In this document: in pieces, positions 1 to 9,087 of the stretch
Layout of the letters: the number at the start of each line of letters is the position of its first letter
Numbering within the stretch: position 1 is the first letter of the stretch
DNA from: Clostridiales bacterium
Lineage (GTDB): Bacteria; Bacillota; Clostridia; Oscillospirales; Oscillospiraceae
Assembly (NCBI GenBank): GCA_020860385.1
Contig: JAJBUK010000057.1
Coordinates: forward strand, 20,059 to 84,058
Direction of reading: 5' to 3'
Length of the DNA: 64,000 bases
Made by a program: the position numbers and the translations under genes
The notes under the pieces: model-generated
Told to the model about the DNA's origin: nothing
The model's input: the letters and a program-made list of their open reading frames with translations, nothing else
Databases searched by the model: none

Positions 1-2
1 TG

Positions 3-530
3 ACCCTGAACGCCGGCATGGCCAGCGGCGCGGACATCATCCTCATCCCCGAAATCCCCTACGACATTGACAACGTCATCAAGGCAGTCCAGAACCGCAA
101 CAAGCGGGGCCGTGGCTTCACCATCATCGCCGTGGCGGAGGGCGCCATGACCATGGAGGACGCCGGGATGAAGAAGAAGGAGTACAAGAAGCGTGTGGAG
201 GATATGCTGCGGAACTACCCCTCCATCTCCTATGAAATCGCCGACCAAATCAAGGCGGGCACCGGTCTGGAATGCCGGGTCACGGTGCCGGGCCATATGC
301 AGCGGGGCGGCCAGCCCAACGCCTATGACCGGGTGCTGTCCAGCCGCCTGGGCACCTACGGCGCCATCCTGTTCAGCCAGGGCAAGTTTGGCGAAATGGT
401 GGCCATCCGCGACCATAAAATCACCAGCGTCCCCCTCAGCGAGGTGGCGGGCAAGCTGAAAACCGTCCCCATCGATTCGGACATCATCACCGAGGCCCGT
501 ATGCTGGGCATCAGCTTCGGTGACCGGTAA
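3..530 (+). CDS. pfkA: ATP-dependent 6-phosphofructokinase, C-terminal part (5' end outside window)
   Basis: Frame open from the window edge; PGHMQRGGQPNAYDRVLSSRLG is a PfkA C-terminal motif. Confidence 0.93.
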   Translation, partial: TLNAGMASGADIILIPEIPYDIDNVIKAVQNRNKRGRGFTIIAVAEGAMTMEDAGMKKKEYKKRVEDMLRNYPSISYEIADQIKAGTGLECRVTVPGHMQRGGQPNAYDRVLSSRLGTYGAILFSQGKFGEMVAIRDHKITSVPLSEVAGKLKTVPIDSDIITEARMLGISFGDR

Positions 531-559
531 GCTGCCCTGTTCCGTTCTAAATCGTAAAA

Positions 560-610
560 CCAGCGCCCCGCGTCAGGCAAATTTGCCTGTACGCGGGGCG
601 CTTTTCCTAT
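560..610. terminator. Bidirectional intrinsic terminator between convergent genes
   Basis: GCGCCCCGCGT...ACGCGGGGCGC stem followed by TTTT. Confidence 0.8.
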
Positions 611-1212
611 TGTTCGGGTTCGTCAAGTTCAAAGATGGCATAGCCACAGGCGTTGATGATGGTAGTATTCCCGTAAGGGGTGACCGCAGGGATTTTGACG
701 CCGTAATTCTTGTGGATGTGGCCGTGGACGAAGTACCTGGGCTGGTACTTGTCCAGCAGGTCGCGGAAGGCCTCAAAGCCCTGATGACAGGGGGAGTCAA
801 AATCGTTGATTTGGTAGGCGGGGGCGTGGGTCAGCAGGATGTCGAATCCCTTGTTCCGCCACAGGGGGTACCAGAGACGTTTCACCCGCCGCTGCATCTG
901 CTGCTGGGTGTACAGGTAAGGCCCCTCCCGGTAGCGGTGGGAGCCGCCAAGACCCAGGATGCGCACGCCCCGGTAGCAGAAAATCTCATCCTCAATGCAC
1001 TGGCAGCCCTCCGGGGGCTGGAGGTCAAAGCTGGCATCATGGTTGCCGTGGACGTACAGCACCGGACACCGGGCCATGGTGACCAGAAATTCCAAATAAG
1101 ATTTGTGCAGATCCCCGCAGGCCAGAATCAGGTCAAATTCGGCCAGCGCCCCCGGCGTATAGTAGTCATAAAAGCGTGGGGCTTCCTCATCAGCGACGGC
1201 TAAAATTTTCAT
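607..1212 (-). CDS. Metallophosphoesterase (calcineurin-like, YfcE/Icc-type)
   Basis: GDLHKS, HGNHD, THAP and HGHIHK metallophosphoesterase motifs. Confidence 0.85.
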   Translation of the reverse strand: MKILAVADEEAPRFYDYYTPGALAEFDLILACGDLHKSYLEFLVTMARCPVLYVHGNHDASFDLQPPEGCQCIEDEIFCYRGVRILGLGGSHRYREGPYLYTQQQMQRRVKRLWYPLWRNKGFDILLTHAPAYQINDFDSPCHQGFEAFRDLLDKYQPRYFVHGHIHKNYGVKIPAVTPYGNTTIINACGYAIFELDEPEQ

Positions 1213-1265
1213 GGTTTTCCCGTTCTCTTCTTCTCTTTCAGTGTGGGGTTGGTGGCAGAGGTTCT

Positions 1266-3200
1266 TTAGAGCTGCGTTTCCTTGACCAGGCGGCTGATGC
1301 CCACCATGTCCACGGTGGCCTTGCTCTCATCGGTCAGCTCATCATAGGTGGGGATGGTGCCCACGATACCGTCCACCAGCCAGTCCATGTTGATGATTTG
1401 CTCCACGCTGAGCACATGGTTCTGGTTGCAGTCCCCGTCGATGATTTGGCCGTCCTGGGTGCGCAGCGGCCCCCGGAAGGGATGGAACTGGCCGCTGCAA
1501 ACGCCCTGCCGCAGCAGGTCCACCAGCTGCTGGGTGCCGTGGGGCAGCTTATCAGAGCAGACTACCTCCACCACCCCGGTGGACATCCCCCAGTAGTAGT
1601 TCAGCGCCTTGGCCTTCTTTGCGTCCTCAGACTGGAAGGTGCCGGCAAAGATGCTGCGAAGGATGTTCTCATAGTAAATGCCCCAGTGCCACATGGGGGC
1701 GGCCAAGTTCACCTTGCTGTCGCCCTTCACCTGCACCAGCCCCAGGTCGGTCAGCTTGCCCGTTTGCAGCATAGCCATGTCCTGATAGGAAATCAGCTCG
1801 ATGCCCTGCTGGGTCAGGCGCTGGGCGGCGGGAACGGGATTGTCTGTGGACGACCACTCCAGATACACCTTCGCCCTGGGATTCACCATCTGCACCCCAA
1901 GGGCGAAGGCATTGATCGCGGCCATCATGCCGTAAATGGGGTAGTCGCACAGGTACCCCACCCGTCCGTCCTGGGATAGTGTGCCCGCAATCGCCCCGAT
2001 GATAAACTTCGCCTCGTAGATGCGGGCATAGTAGGAGGGGACATTGCGGTGGGACTTGTTCAGGGAGCAGTTCAGAATGGTGATGTTGGGATGGTCGATG
2101 GCTGCCCGAAGGCTGGCAGGCAACAACCGTGGGGAGGTGGTGAAGAGGATGGTGTTGCCGTCGGCGATGGCCCGCTCCAGCGTCTCCTCCGCCCCCTGCT
2201 CCATGGCGTTATAATAGGTGGTGGTGGTGATTTTATCCTGGAACACCCGCTGCACATGGTCCCGCCCCAACTCGTGGGCTCGGGTCCAGCCGGAGGTCTG
2301 GGCGTCCTTGTCGTGGATGAAGGCCACTTTCCGCTTCTTGGGGGCGGGGGTCAGCACCTTGGACAGGAGGCCCTTCTTGTCCTCCGTCGGGTTCAGCTTT
2401 ACGTCGATGGGGTCAGGCTCCTGTTGGAGGGTGATTTCCTTCCACGCCTTGGCCACGGACTTCTTCAGCTCCTCCAGGCTCTGCTGGCGCAGCTGCTGAT
2501 AGCCGAAAATCTTCATGTAGGCCAGCATGGCGTCCCCGGTGGTGATGCTCAGCTTCCCGCCGCCGCACTGGCGGAAGGCCTGGTCAAAGTAATAGTAGGT
2601 GGTGCGGAAGCTGACCATATCGTCCTCGTTCCACGCCTCATCGGGCTTCTTCCCCATCAGGCGCTGCAGCGTGGCATAGCCGCCGGGCTTGGTCAGCTCC
2701 AGGCAGTTGATTTTGCTGTATTTATAAAATTCTACAAATTCGTAATAAAGCTCTACCGCCTTGTCGCCAGTCCGGGCGGGCATGATGCGGGTGACCTTGG
2801 CGGGGATGTTCACAGCGTCAAAGAATTTCAGCACGCTGACCCGCTTGTTGCCCTCCTCCACATAGTAGCGGTTCATGTATTCATAGACCTTGATGGGCTC
2901 CCGGATGCCCTCCTTCAGGTGGGCGGTGCAGAGGGCGCGCCACTTAGTGGCGAACTCGGTTTGCCCGCCCAGCAGGGGCATAAAGTTCCGGGCGAAGGCG
3001 GCGGTGCGCCCGGCGGTCTTGGTGCCGACGATGTGGTCCGTGGGGACCTGGACAAGACCCAGCTCCACCCCTTTGGGGAGGGTGTCCTTGCCCAGCATCT
3101 CGTCCAGCGCAGGCAGATAGGGATAAACGCCGCTGCTGACGCAGGCGCGGTATTCCTTTTGGGCCAGCTTTTGCGCTTCCTTATAATACTGTTCAGGCAT
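1266..3200 (-). CDS. ParB-like N-terminal region fused to BMP-family (basic membrane protein/PnrA-like) ligand-binding domain
   Basis: N-terminal 'YYVEEGNKRVSVLKFFDAVNIPAKV' resembles a ParB-like motif; C-terminal half resembles a BMP solute-binding protein; no signal peptide. Confidence 0.7.
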   Translation of the reverse strand: MPEQYYKEAQKLAQKEYRACVSSGVYPYLPALDEMLGKDTLPKGVELGLVQVPTDHIVGTKTAGRTAAFARNFMPLLGGQTEFATKWRALCTAHLKEGIREPIKVYEYMNRYYVEEGNKRVSVLKFFDAVNIPAKVTRIMPARTGDKAVELYYEFVEFYKYSKINCLELTKPGGYATLQRLMGKKPDEAWNEDDMVSFRTTYYYFDQAFRQCGGGKLSITTGDAMLAYMKIFGYQQLRQQSLEELKKSVAKAWKEITLQQEPDPIDVKLNPTEDKKGLLSKVLTPAPKKRKVAFIHDKDAQTSGWTRAHELGRDHVQRVFQDKITTTTYYNAMEQGAEETLERAIADGNTILFTTSPRLLPASLRAAIDHPNITILNCSLNKSHRNVPSYYARIYEAKFIIGAIAGTLSQDGRVGYLCDYPIYGMMAAINAFALGVQMVNPRAKVYLEWSSTDNPVPAAQRLTQQGIELISYQDMAMLQTGKLTDLGLVQVKGDSKVNLAAPMWHWGIYYENILRSIFAGTFQSEDAKKAKALNYYWGMSTGVVEVVCSDKLPHGTQQLVDLLRQGVCSGQFHPFRGPLRTQDGQIIDGDCNQNHVLSVEQIINMDWLVDGIVGTIPTYDELTDESKATVDMVGISRLVKETQL

Positions 3201-3359
3201 GAGGAATCGCTCCTTTCCGGTTCATGCGGCCAGGGCAAAGCGCCGGGGCCGTACTGCTTGGTACGGCATTATCATAGCGGCTTCCTCCAGCGCCGTCAAG
3301 AAGTGAATGTGGAAAATTTATCCTAAAATATGGCAAATACACCGGCATTTTTGCCATAG

Positions 3360-3402
3360 AAAAACGCATAACAGGGCAGATACCCCGTTATGCGTTTGAA
3401 AT
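3360..3402 (-). terminator. Probable rex terminator/hairpin
   Basis: AAACGCATAAC...GTTATGCGTTT inverted repeat just downstream of the rex stop. Confidence 0.55.
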
Positions 3403-3409
3403 TGCGCGG

Positions 3410-4066
3410 TTATGCGTTTTGCGGTTCAGCGTCCTTCGGATTGTCGGAAATCAGGTAGCCCAGGGCCAGCAGGGAGTCGGCAAAGTGCACGCTCTCCACC
3501 GTGACGCCGCTGCCCCGCACGTCTAACTCCGTGTTGGTGAAGTTCCAAATGCCCTTCACCCCGCCGTCAATAAGCTTCTCCGCCATGGGCTGGGCGACGT
3601 TCCGGGGGACGGTCAGCACCCCCACCTGAATGCTGTTGGCGGCCATGTAAGTGGGCAGCGCCTCCAGGGCGTACACCGGCACCTCTCCGATGGTGGAGCC
3701 GATGAGGGCGGGGTCCACGTCAAAGGCCGCCCGGAGGGTGAAGCCGTTGGATGAGAAGGAGAAGTTCCGAATCAGCGCCCGGCCCAGGTTGCCTGCCCCC
3801 AGGATGATGGCGCTGTAGTGGTTATTCATCCCCAGGATGTCCGCGATTTCCCGCAGCAGACCGGCGATTTCATAGCCATAGCCCTGCTTGCCAAACTCAC
3901 CAAAGCAGCTCAGGTCCTGGCGAATCTGGGAGGCCGTGATGCCCATGCTGCTGCCCAGCGCGGAGGAGGAAATGCGTTCATAGCCCTCCTGTTCCAACAG
4001 ATAGAGGGTACGGTAATAACGGGGCAGGCGGCGGATAACAGCGTTAGAAACCTTCTCCTTTTTCAT
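3410..4066 (-). CDS. rex: Redox-sensing transcriptional repressor Rex
   Basis: N-terminal wHTH 'ITASQIRQDLSCFGEFGKQGYGY' and Rossmann motif 'AIILGAGNLGRAL'. Confidence 0.95.
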   Translation of the reverse strand: MKKEKVSNAVIRRLPRYYRTLYLLEQEGYERISSSALGSSMGITASQIRQDLSCFGEFGKQGYGYEIAGLLREIADILGMNNHYSAIILGAGNLGRALIRNFSFSSNGFTLRAAFDVDPALIGSTIGEVPVYALEALPTYMAANSIQVGVLTVPRNVAQPMAEKLIDGGVKGIWNFTNTELDVRGSGVTVESVHFADSLLALGYLISDNPKDAEPQNA

Positions 4067-4217
4067 GGGTCGAACTTACACCTTTCTGCGGACACTGTAC
4101 ACCGCCCAGGTTCGGCGGCGTAGTGTGACACGATTCTTTTACGTTTATTTTAGCAGTTTTTAACAATCTCGTCAATATGTGAGAAGGGGAAACTTCTAGC
4201 AGAAAATAACGGAAAAG

Positions 4218-4256
4218 TGTTAAAAAAGTGCGCCGCCTGTGGGCGGCGCACTTTGG
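4218..4256 (-). terminator. Intrinsic terminator of the CobW-family operon
   Basis: On the minus strand GTGCGCCGCC-CACA-GGCGGCGCAC-TTTTTT. Confidence 0.85.
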
Positions 4257-4271
4257 AAGCGAAGGCATAAA

Positions 4272-5225
4272 TCAGAAGTAAACCAGCGCATCCTCCGGCG
4301 CTTTGGCGGGTTTGACCTCCGTGGTGTAGAGGACGGGGCCTTCGCCCCCCAGCACCTTCAAATTCTTAATGCGGACCTTTGCGGTGACGGTGACCCAGTC
4401 CCGGTTTTTCAGGTTCTTCTGCTCCTTGCCGTAGCACAGCATCCCCAGGAAGGTGGTGTCCTGGGCGCAGCAGACCATGGCGAACCGGCCCACGGCGTAG
4501 GAACCCCGGGGAAACTTCGCGCTCTGGGCCACCATGCCGGAGAAGCGGACGGTCTTGCCGTCGTAACGGTTGGGATGGTCCATGCAGTCGGTGTACCAAT
4601 AGCCGTAGTCCTCTAGGGACAGCTCCAGCACCGGCGTGGACAGGTCGAAGGGGCAGACGCTGCCGTCGTCATACTCCTCCATGCGCTCGCTGTCGTACTC
4701 CAGGTAAATCTCCGCCCGGCGGTTCAGAAGCTTGATGTTCCGCTGGCGCAGAAGCTTCGCCAGTTCGTCGTTGCAGCGGTTAAAGACGATCAGGTCGGAG
4801 AACCGCAGCTTCTCCATCATTAGGCTGGCCATGTTTTTGGCGTAGGAGTCAAAGGTGGTGGCCTCGATGATGGCGACGATTTGATACAGGTCCCAGTTCT
4901 GGGGGAAGGCGTCCTGGGTGTCCGCCAGCTGCCACATACCGTTGTACTCCATGACGATTTGGGTGGGCTTATATTTGTTGAAAATCCTGGTCAGGTTCTC
5001 ACGGTTGAAGCCGTCCTCGTCAATGCACTCCGGGAATACGCTGTATTTGCCCAGCTCGGCGGGGTCGTACTCTTCCTCCCCCTCCTCGGTGATGAGCAGC
5101 AGGGTGCGCTCCCCCTTGGTGAAGTCCTCGCCGGTGAGCATGGGGCGGATGAAGTTGGTCTTGCCTGCGTCCAAAAAGCCGCAAATCAGGTAGACAGGAA
5201 TCGGATTCGTTTGCATAGCGGGCAC
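4272..5225 (-). CDS. CobW/G3E-family GTP-binding protein (divergent paralog)
   Basis: P-loop 'GFLDAGKTNF'; adjacent to a second CobW-family gene. Confidence 0.75.
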   Translation of the reverse strand: MPAMQTNPIPVYLICGFLDAGKTNFIRPMLTGEDFTKGERTLLLITEEGEEEYDPAELGKYSVFPECIDEDGFNRENLTRIFNKYKPTQIVMEYNGMWQLADTQDAFPQNWDLYQIVAIIEATTFDSYAKNMASLMMEKLRFSDLIVFNRCNDELAKLLRQRNIKLLNRRAEIYLEYDSERMEEYDDGSVCPFDLSTPVLELSLEDYGYWYTDCMDHPNRYDGKTVRFSGMVAQSAKFPRGSYAVGRFAMVCCAQDTTFLGMLCYGKEQKNLKNRDWVTVTAKVRIKNLKVLGGEGPVLYTTEVKPAKAPEDALVYF

Positions 5226-5231
5226 CTCACT

Positions 5232-6395
5232 TTACAGCTGGAACAGGGCCTTGATGTCGTCCTCCTTCAGCTCAGAGCCAATGACGCACAGGCGGCCAGT
5301 GTAGTCCGCGCCGCCCCGGCGGATGTCGATTTCACCGGGGACAAAGTCGTAGTGAATCCAGCCGCCGTCGGTGGCAGGCACAATGCCCTTGGCCCGGAGG
5401 ACAGCGCCATACTTGCCGGTGTCCAGCTCCTCCAGGGCGGTGCGAATCTCCGCCTCGGTGAACTTCCGGGGAGACTCCATGCCCCAGGAGGTGAACACCT
5501 CGTCGGCATCGTGGCCGTGATGGTGGTGATGATGGTGGCCGCAGGAGCAGGTTTCGCCGTCGTCGTGATGGTGCTGATGCTCGTGGTCGGCCTACTCCTC
5601 ATCGTCGTCATGGTCGTGGTGATGGTGGTGCTCGTGCTCATCCTCTTCATCATCGTCATGGTCGTGGTGATGGTGATGCTCGTGTTCATCCTCATCGTCC
5701 TCATCGTGATGGTGGTGATGATGGCAGCACTCGTCCTCATCCTCATCCTCGCCGTTGTCGGCGGCGTGGAGCTGACGCATCAGCTCGTCGGCCAGGGAGT
5801 TGCCCCCGGCGATGGCGGAGAGCATCTGCTCGCCGGTCAGCTCGTCCCAGGGGGTGGTGATGATGGTGGCCTCCGGGTTCTTCTCCCGCAGCAGGGCGGT
5901 GACCTCGGCCAGCTTCTCCTCCGTCATGTCCTGGGTGCGGCTCAGGATAATGGTGCCGGCGTGGGCCACCTGGTCAATGAAGAACTCGCCGAAGTTCTTC
6001 ATATAGGTCTTGCACCGCTTGGCGTTCACTACGGTGACGGCGCTGCCCAGCACCATGCCGGTCTCCTCGGCTACCCGGCCCACAGCGGTGGACACATCGG
6101 ACAGCTTGCCCACGCCGGAGGGCTCGATGAGGATGCGGTCGGGATGGTACTGGTCCAGCACCTCCCGCAGAGCGGTGGAGAAGTCCCCTACCAGCGAGCA
6201 GCAGATGCAGCCCGCATTCATCTCGGTGATTTGGATACCCGCGTCCTGGAGGAAGCCGCCGTCAATGCCGATTTCACCAAATTCGTTCTCAATCAGCACC
6301 AGCTTCTGGCCTGCATAGGCTTCGTTGATCAGCTTTTTGATCAGTGTGGTTTTACCGGCTCCCAGGAAGCCGGAGATAATATCAATCGTGGTCAT
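5232..6395 (-). pseudogene. CobW-family GTPase/metallochaperone split by an in-frame TAG at 5592-5594 (N-part 5592-6395, C-part 5232-5591)
   Basis: N-part has P-loop GFLGAGKTT, CICC motif and His/Asp-rich linker; the same frame continues past TAG as ADHEHQHHHDDGETCSCGHHHHHHHGHD into a CobW C-terminal domain. Confidence 0.8.
5595..5690. repeat. 48-bp tandem duplication (2 copies) encoding DEHEHHHHHDHDDDEE
   Basis: 5595-5642 and 5643-5690 match at about 44/48 positions by eye; all differences synonymous. Confidence 0.85.
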
Positions 6396-6539
6396 TGTAA
6401 AAACCCTTCCCTTTTAGTATGAATTCTACTCCTATTTTATCCCTTTAGAGGAAAAATGCAAGGGGCAGACTGTGAATATTTTGTGACAAAAAGTGAGAAC
6501 TGTCGTGTAAGCTGCTGAATTTTCGCCCTTTCTCCGCCC

Positions 6540-7847
6540 TTATCCCTGGAACAAGGCGGTGACCAGCCGCTCCAGATGGTACTGGTCCTCCGCCCCCATC
6601 AGTTCCCGGGCGGAGTGCATGGCGGCGATAGCCGCCCCCGCGTCCTGCACCTGCATGGGCAGGTAGGTGGCGGCGATGGCCCCCAGGGTGGCCCCGCCCC
6701 GGATGTCGGCGTTGTTCACGAAGGTTTGGCAGGGGATGCCCGTCTGGGCGCACAGGGCCTGCACCACCGCCGAGGACTCGCAGCTGCCGATATAGGACTG
6801 CCGGGCCGCCTGCTTGATGGTGACGCCGCCGTTCATCTGCACCCGATTGGTGGGGTCGGCTTTCTCCGGGTAGTTGGGGTGACTGCAATGGGCCACGTCC
6901 AGGGACAGGGCGAAGCCGTCGGTCATATCCCGCAGATAAGCCTCCCGGCTCAGGCCGAAGGCGGCGTAAATGCGCTCGATGACGTTGGGGAGGACGCTGC
7001 CCGCCGCCCCCTGGCGGGTGCGGCTGCCCACCTCCTCATGGTCGAAGAGGACGGCCAGGTTGACGCCCCGCTCCCGCCGGGCGTGGGTCAGGCCGTAAAT
7101 GCAGGCCTCCGCGGAGGTCTGGTTGTCCAGCCGGGGGGAGGACAGCATAGTCTCCTCCAACCCCACCAGACAGCCCTGCTCGCACTGGTAGACGTACAGC
7201 TCGTAATCCAGAATGTCCTCCGGCGCCGCGCCGCACTCCTCGGCCAGGGCCTTCCGGAAGAAGGCTTCCCCGCCCAGAGCCTGCTCCAGCACATCCACGA
7301 TGGGGAGCATATCCTTTTGCAGGCTCAGATGCAGGTCGTCATTGGCGCTGCGGTTCAGATGAATGGCCAGGCTGGGGATGGTAGCCACCGGGCGGCCAAA
7401 GTCCACAAAGACCCGCCGGGGGTGGAAGGGGTCTTTCCCCTTCAATGCCACCTTGCCCGCGATGGACAGTGGCCTATCCAGCCAGGAGTAGCGGAGCATC
7501 CCGCCGTAGCCCTCCACATTCAGCTTGCCGCAGCCGCCCCCGTACATCTCCGGGCTGGGCTTCACCCGGAAGCAGGGATAGTCGGTGTGGGCCAGGGCCA
7601 GGCGCAGGTTGCCGGAGTCCGCCATGGCGGAGCCGACGGTGAAAGCAATCAGGGTGGAGTCGTGAACGGGGACGTAGTAACGCTTCCCGTAGTCCAGCTG
7701 CCACCGGTCGGAGAAGTTCAACGGGGTAAAACCGGCCTCGTCCAGCGCCTTCTGTGCGGTCAGCACGGTATGAAATGGGGTGGGGGAATCCCCAATCCAG
7801 GTGAGCAGCCGTTGGGCGGCGTCGAGACAGGGGAGATAGGTTGACAT
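6540..7847 (-). CDS. M18-family aminopeptidase
   Basis: Full-length M18 motifs, e.g. 'ALAHTDYPCFRVKP', 'FDHEEVGSRTRQGA'. Confidence 0.93.
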   Translation of the reverse strand: MSTYLPCLDAAQRLLTWIGDSPTPFHTVLTAQKALDEAGFTPLNFSDRWQLDYGKRYYVPVHDSTLIAFTVGSAMADSGNLRLALAHTDYPCFRVKPSPEMYGGGCGKLNVEGYGGMLRYSWLDRPLSIAGKVALKGKDPFHPRRVFVDFGRPVATIPSLAIHLNRSANDDLHLSLQKDMLPIVDVLEQALGGEAFFRKALAEECGAAPEDILDYELYVYQCEQGCLVGLEETMLSSPRLDNQTSAEACIYGLTHARRERGVNLAVLFDHEEVGSRTRQGAAGSVLPNVIERIYAAFGLSREAYLRDMTDGFALSLDVAHCSHPNYPEKADPTNRVQMNGGVTIKQAARQSYIGSCESSAVVQALCAQTGIPCQTFVNNADIRGGATLGAIAATYLPMQVQDAGAAIAAMHSARELMGAEDQYHLERLVTALFQG

Positions 7848-8093
7848 AAAAGATCCTCCTTGTATGCAAGATTTCCGTCAGCGCCCATTATACCCCGTTT
7901 CGACCCAAAAGGCAACCGTTGCAAGGGAAGCCTATGCTTTTGGGCATCCCTCCGCCGGAAATGTAGAAATTTTAAAAATAACGCTGTTTTAGAAGATTGG
8001 GGCTGGAAAAACGGCTCCACATCCTGTATAATAAAAATTAGCTTTGTAGCGCCGTTACGGCGTACTAAAATTTGACAAAGGAGTGCATCGCGA

Positions 8094-9035
8094 ATGAGAA
8101 CGTATGCCTTTGGCGTAGACATTGGCGGAACAACGATTAAGATGGGCCTGTTTAAGACGGACGGCACCCTGCTGGAGAAGTGGGAAATTCCCACCCGCAC
8201 CGAGCTGGACGGCGTGAACATCCTGCCGGACATCGCCAAAGCCGTCACCCTGAAGATGAAGGAGCAGAACATTCCTACTTACGAGGTCAAGGGAATCGGC
8301 ATCGACGTGCCCGGCCCGGTGAGCGAGGACGGCACGGTGTACAAGTGCGTCAACCTGGGCTGGGGCATCTTTAATGTGGTGGACCGGATGAACGAGCTGC
8401 TGCCCACCATCCCCAACGTAGCCTGCGGCAACGACGCCAATGTGGCCGCCCTGGGCGAAATGTGGATGGGCGGCGGCAAGGGCCACGACAGCATCGCCAT
8501 GTTCACCCTGGGTACCGGCGTCGGCGGCGGCATTGTGATGAACGGCAAAATCGTAGCCGGCAGCAACGGCGCCGGCGGCGAGGTGGGCCATATGTGCGTC
8601 AACCCGTCGGAGACGGTGCCCTGCGCCTGCGGCAACTACGGCTGCCTGGAGCAGTACGCCTCCGCCACAGGCATCGTGCGGATGGGCAAGCTGATGCTGG
8701 AGGAATCTGACAGCCCCTCCATGCTCCGGGAGATGGAGGACATCTCCGCCAAGGACATCTGCGACGCCGCCCGCGAGGGGGACGAGGTGGCCCTGAAAAT
8801 CGTGGACCGCTGCGGCGAGTATCTGGGCCGGGCCATGAGCGCCGTGGGTGTGACCATGGACCCGGAGGTCTACGTCATTGGCGGCGGCATGAGCCGGGCC
8901 GGGGCCGTCCTGATTGACGCCATCGTGAAGTATTTCGAGCGCTACGCCTTCCACGTCTCCAAGTCTACCCCCGTGGTGGTGGCCGAACTGGGGAACGACG
9001 CCGGAATCTACGGCTGCGCCCGGTTGATTCTGTAA
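8094..9035 (+). CDS. glcK: ROK-family glucokinase
   Basis: DIGGTTIKMG, GNDANVAALGE, ROK CxCGxxGCxE motif (CACGNYGCLEQ). Confidence 0.92.
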   Translation: MRTYAFGVDIGGTTIKMGLFKTDGTLLEKWEIPTRTELDGVNILPDIAKAVTLKMKEQNIPTYEVKGIGIDVPGPVSEDGTVYKCVNLGWGIFNVVDRMNELLPTIPNVACGNDANVAALGEMWMGGGKGHDSIAMFTLGTGVGGGIVMNGKIVAGSNGAGGEVGHMCVNPSETVPCACGNYGCLEQYASATGIVRMGKLMLEESDSPSMLREMEDISAKDICDAAREGDEVALKIVDRCGEYLGRAMSAVGVTMDPEVYVIGGGMSRAGAVLIDAIVKYFERYAFHVSKSTPVVVAELGNDAGIYGCARLIL

Positions 9036-9053
9036 TCAAATCCAACCGCGTTT

Positions 9054-9086
9054 GGGGCGGCATGGCAAACTGCCATGCCGCCTTGT
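9054..9086. terminator. Hairpin between convergent genes
   Basis: GGCGGCATGGCA-AAC-TGCCATGCCGCC. Confidence 0.65.
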
Positions 9087-9087
9087 G

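Noticed and set aside
2049-3326. 425-aa plus-strand ORF
   Set aside because: Antisense to the BMP-like gene; no domain recognised.
4140-4170. Possible Rex operator (TTAACAA half-site) upstream of rex
   Set aside because: Only one half matches the TTGTTAA-N4-TTAACAA consensus.
5595-5690. Possible CRISPR or VNTR array
   Set aside because: Only two coding, in-frame units without spacers; part of the His-rich linker.
4881-6422. 513-aa plus-strand ORF with V/M/L-rich repeats
   Set aside because: Antisense shadow of the CobW genes; the hydrophobic repeat is the complement of His/Asp codons.
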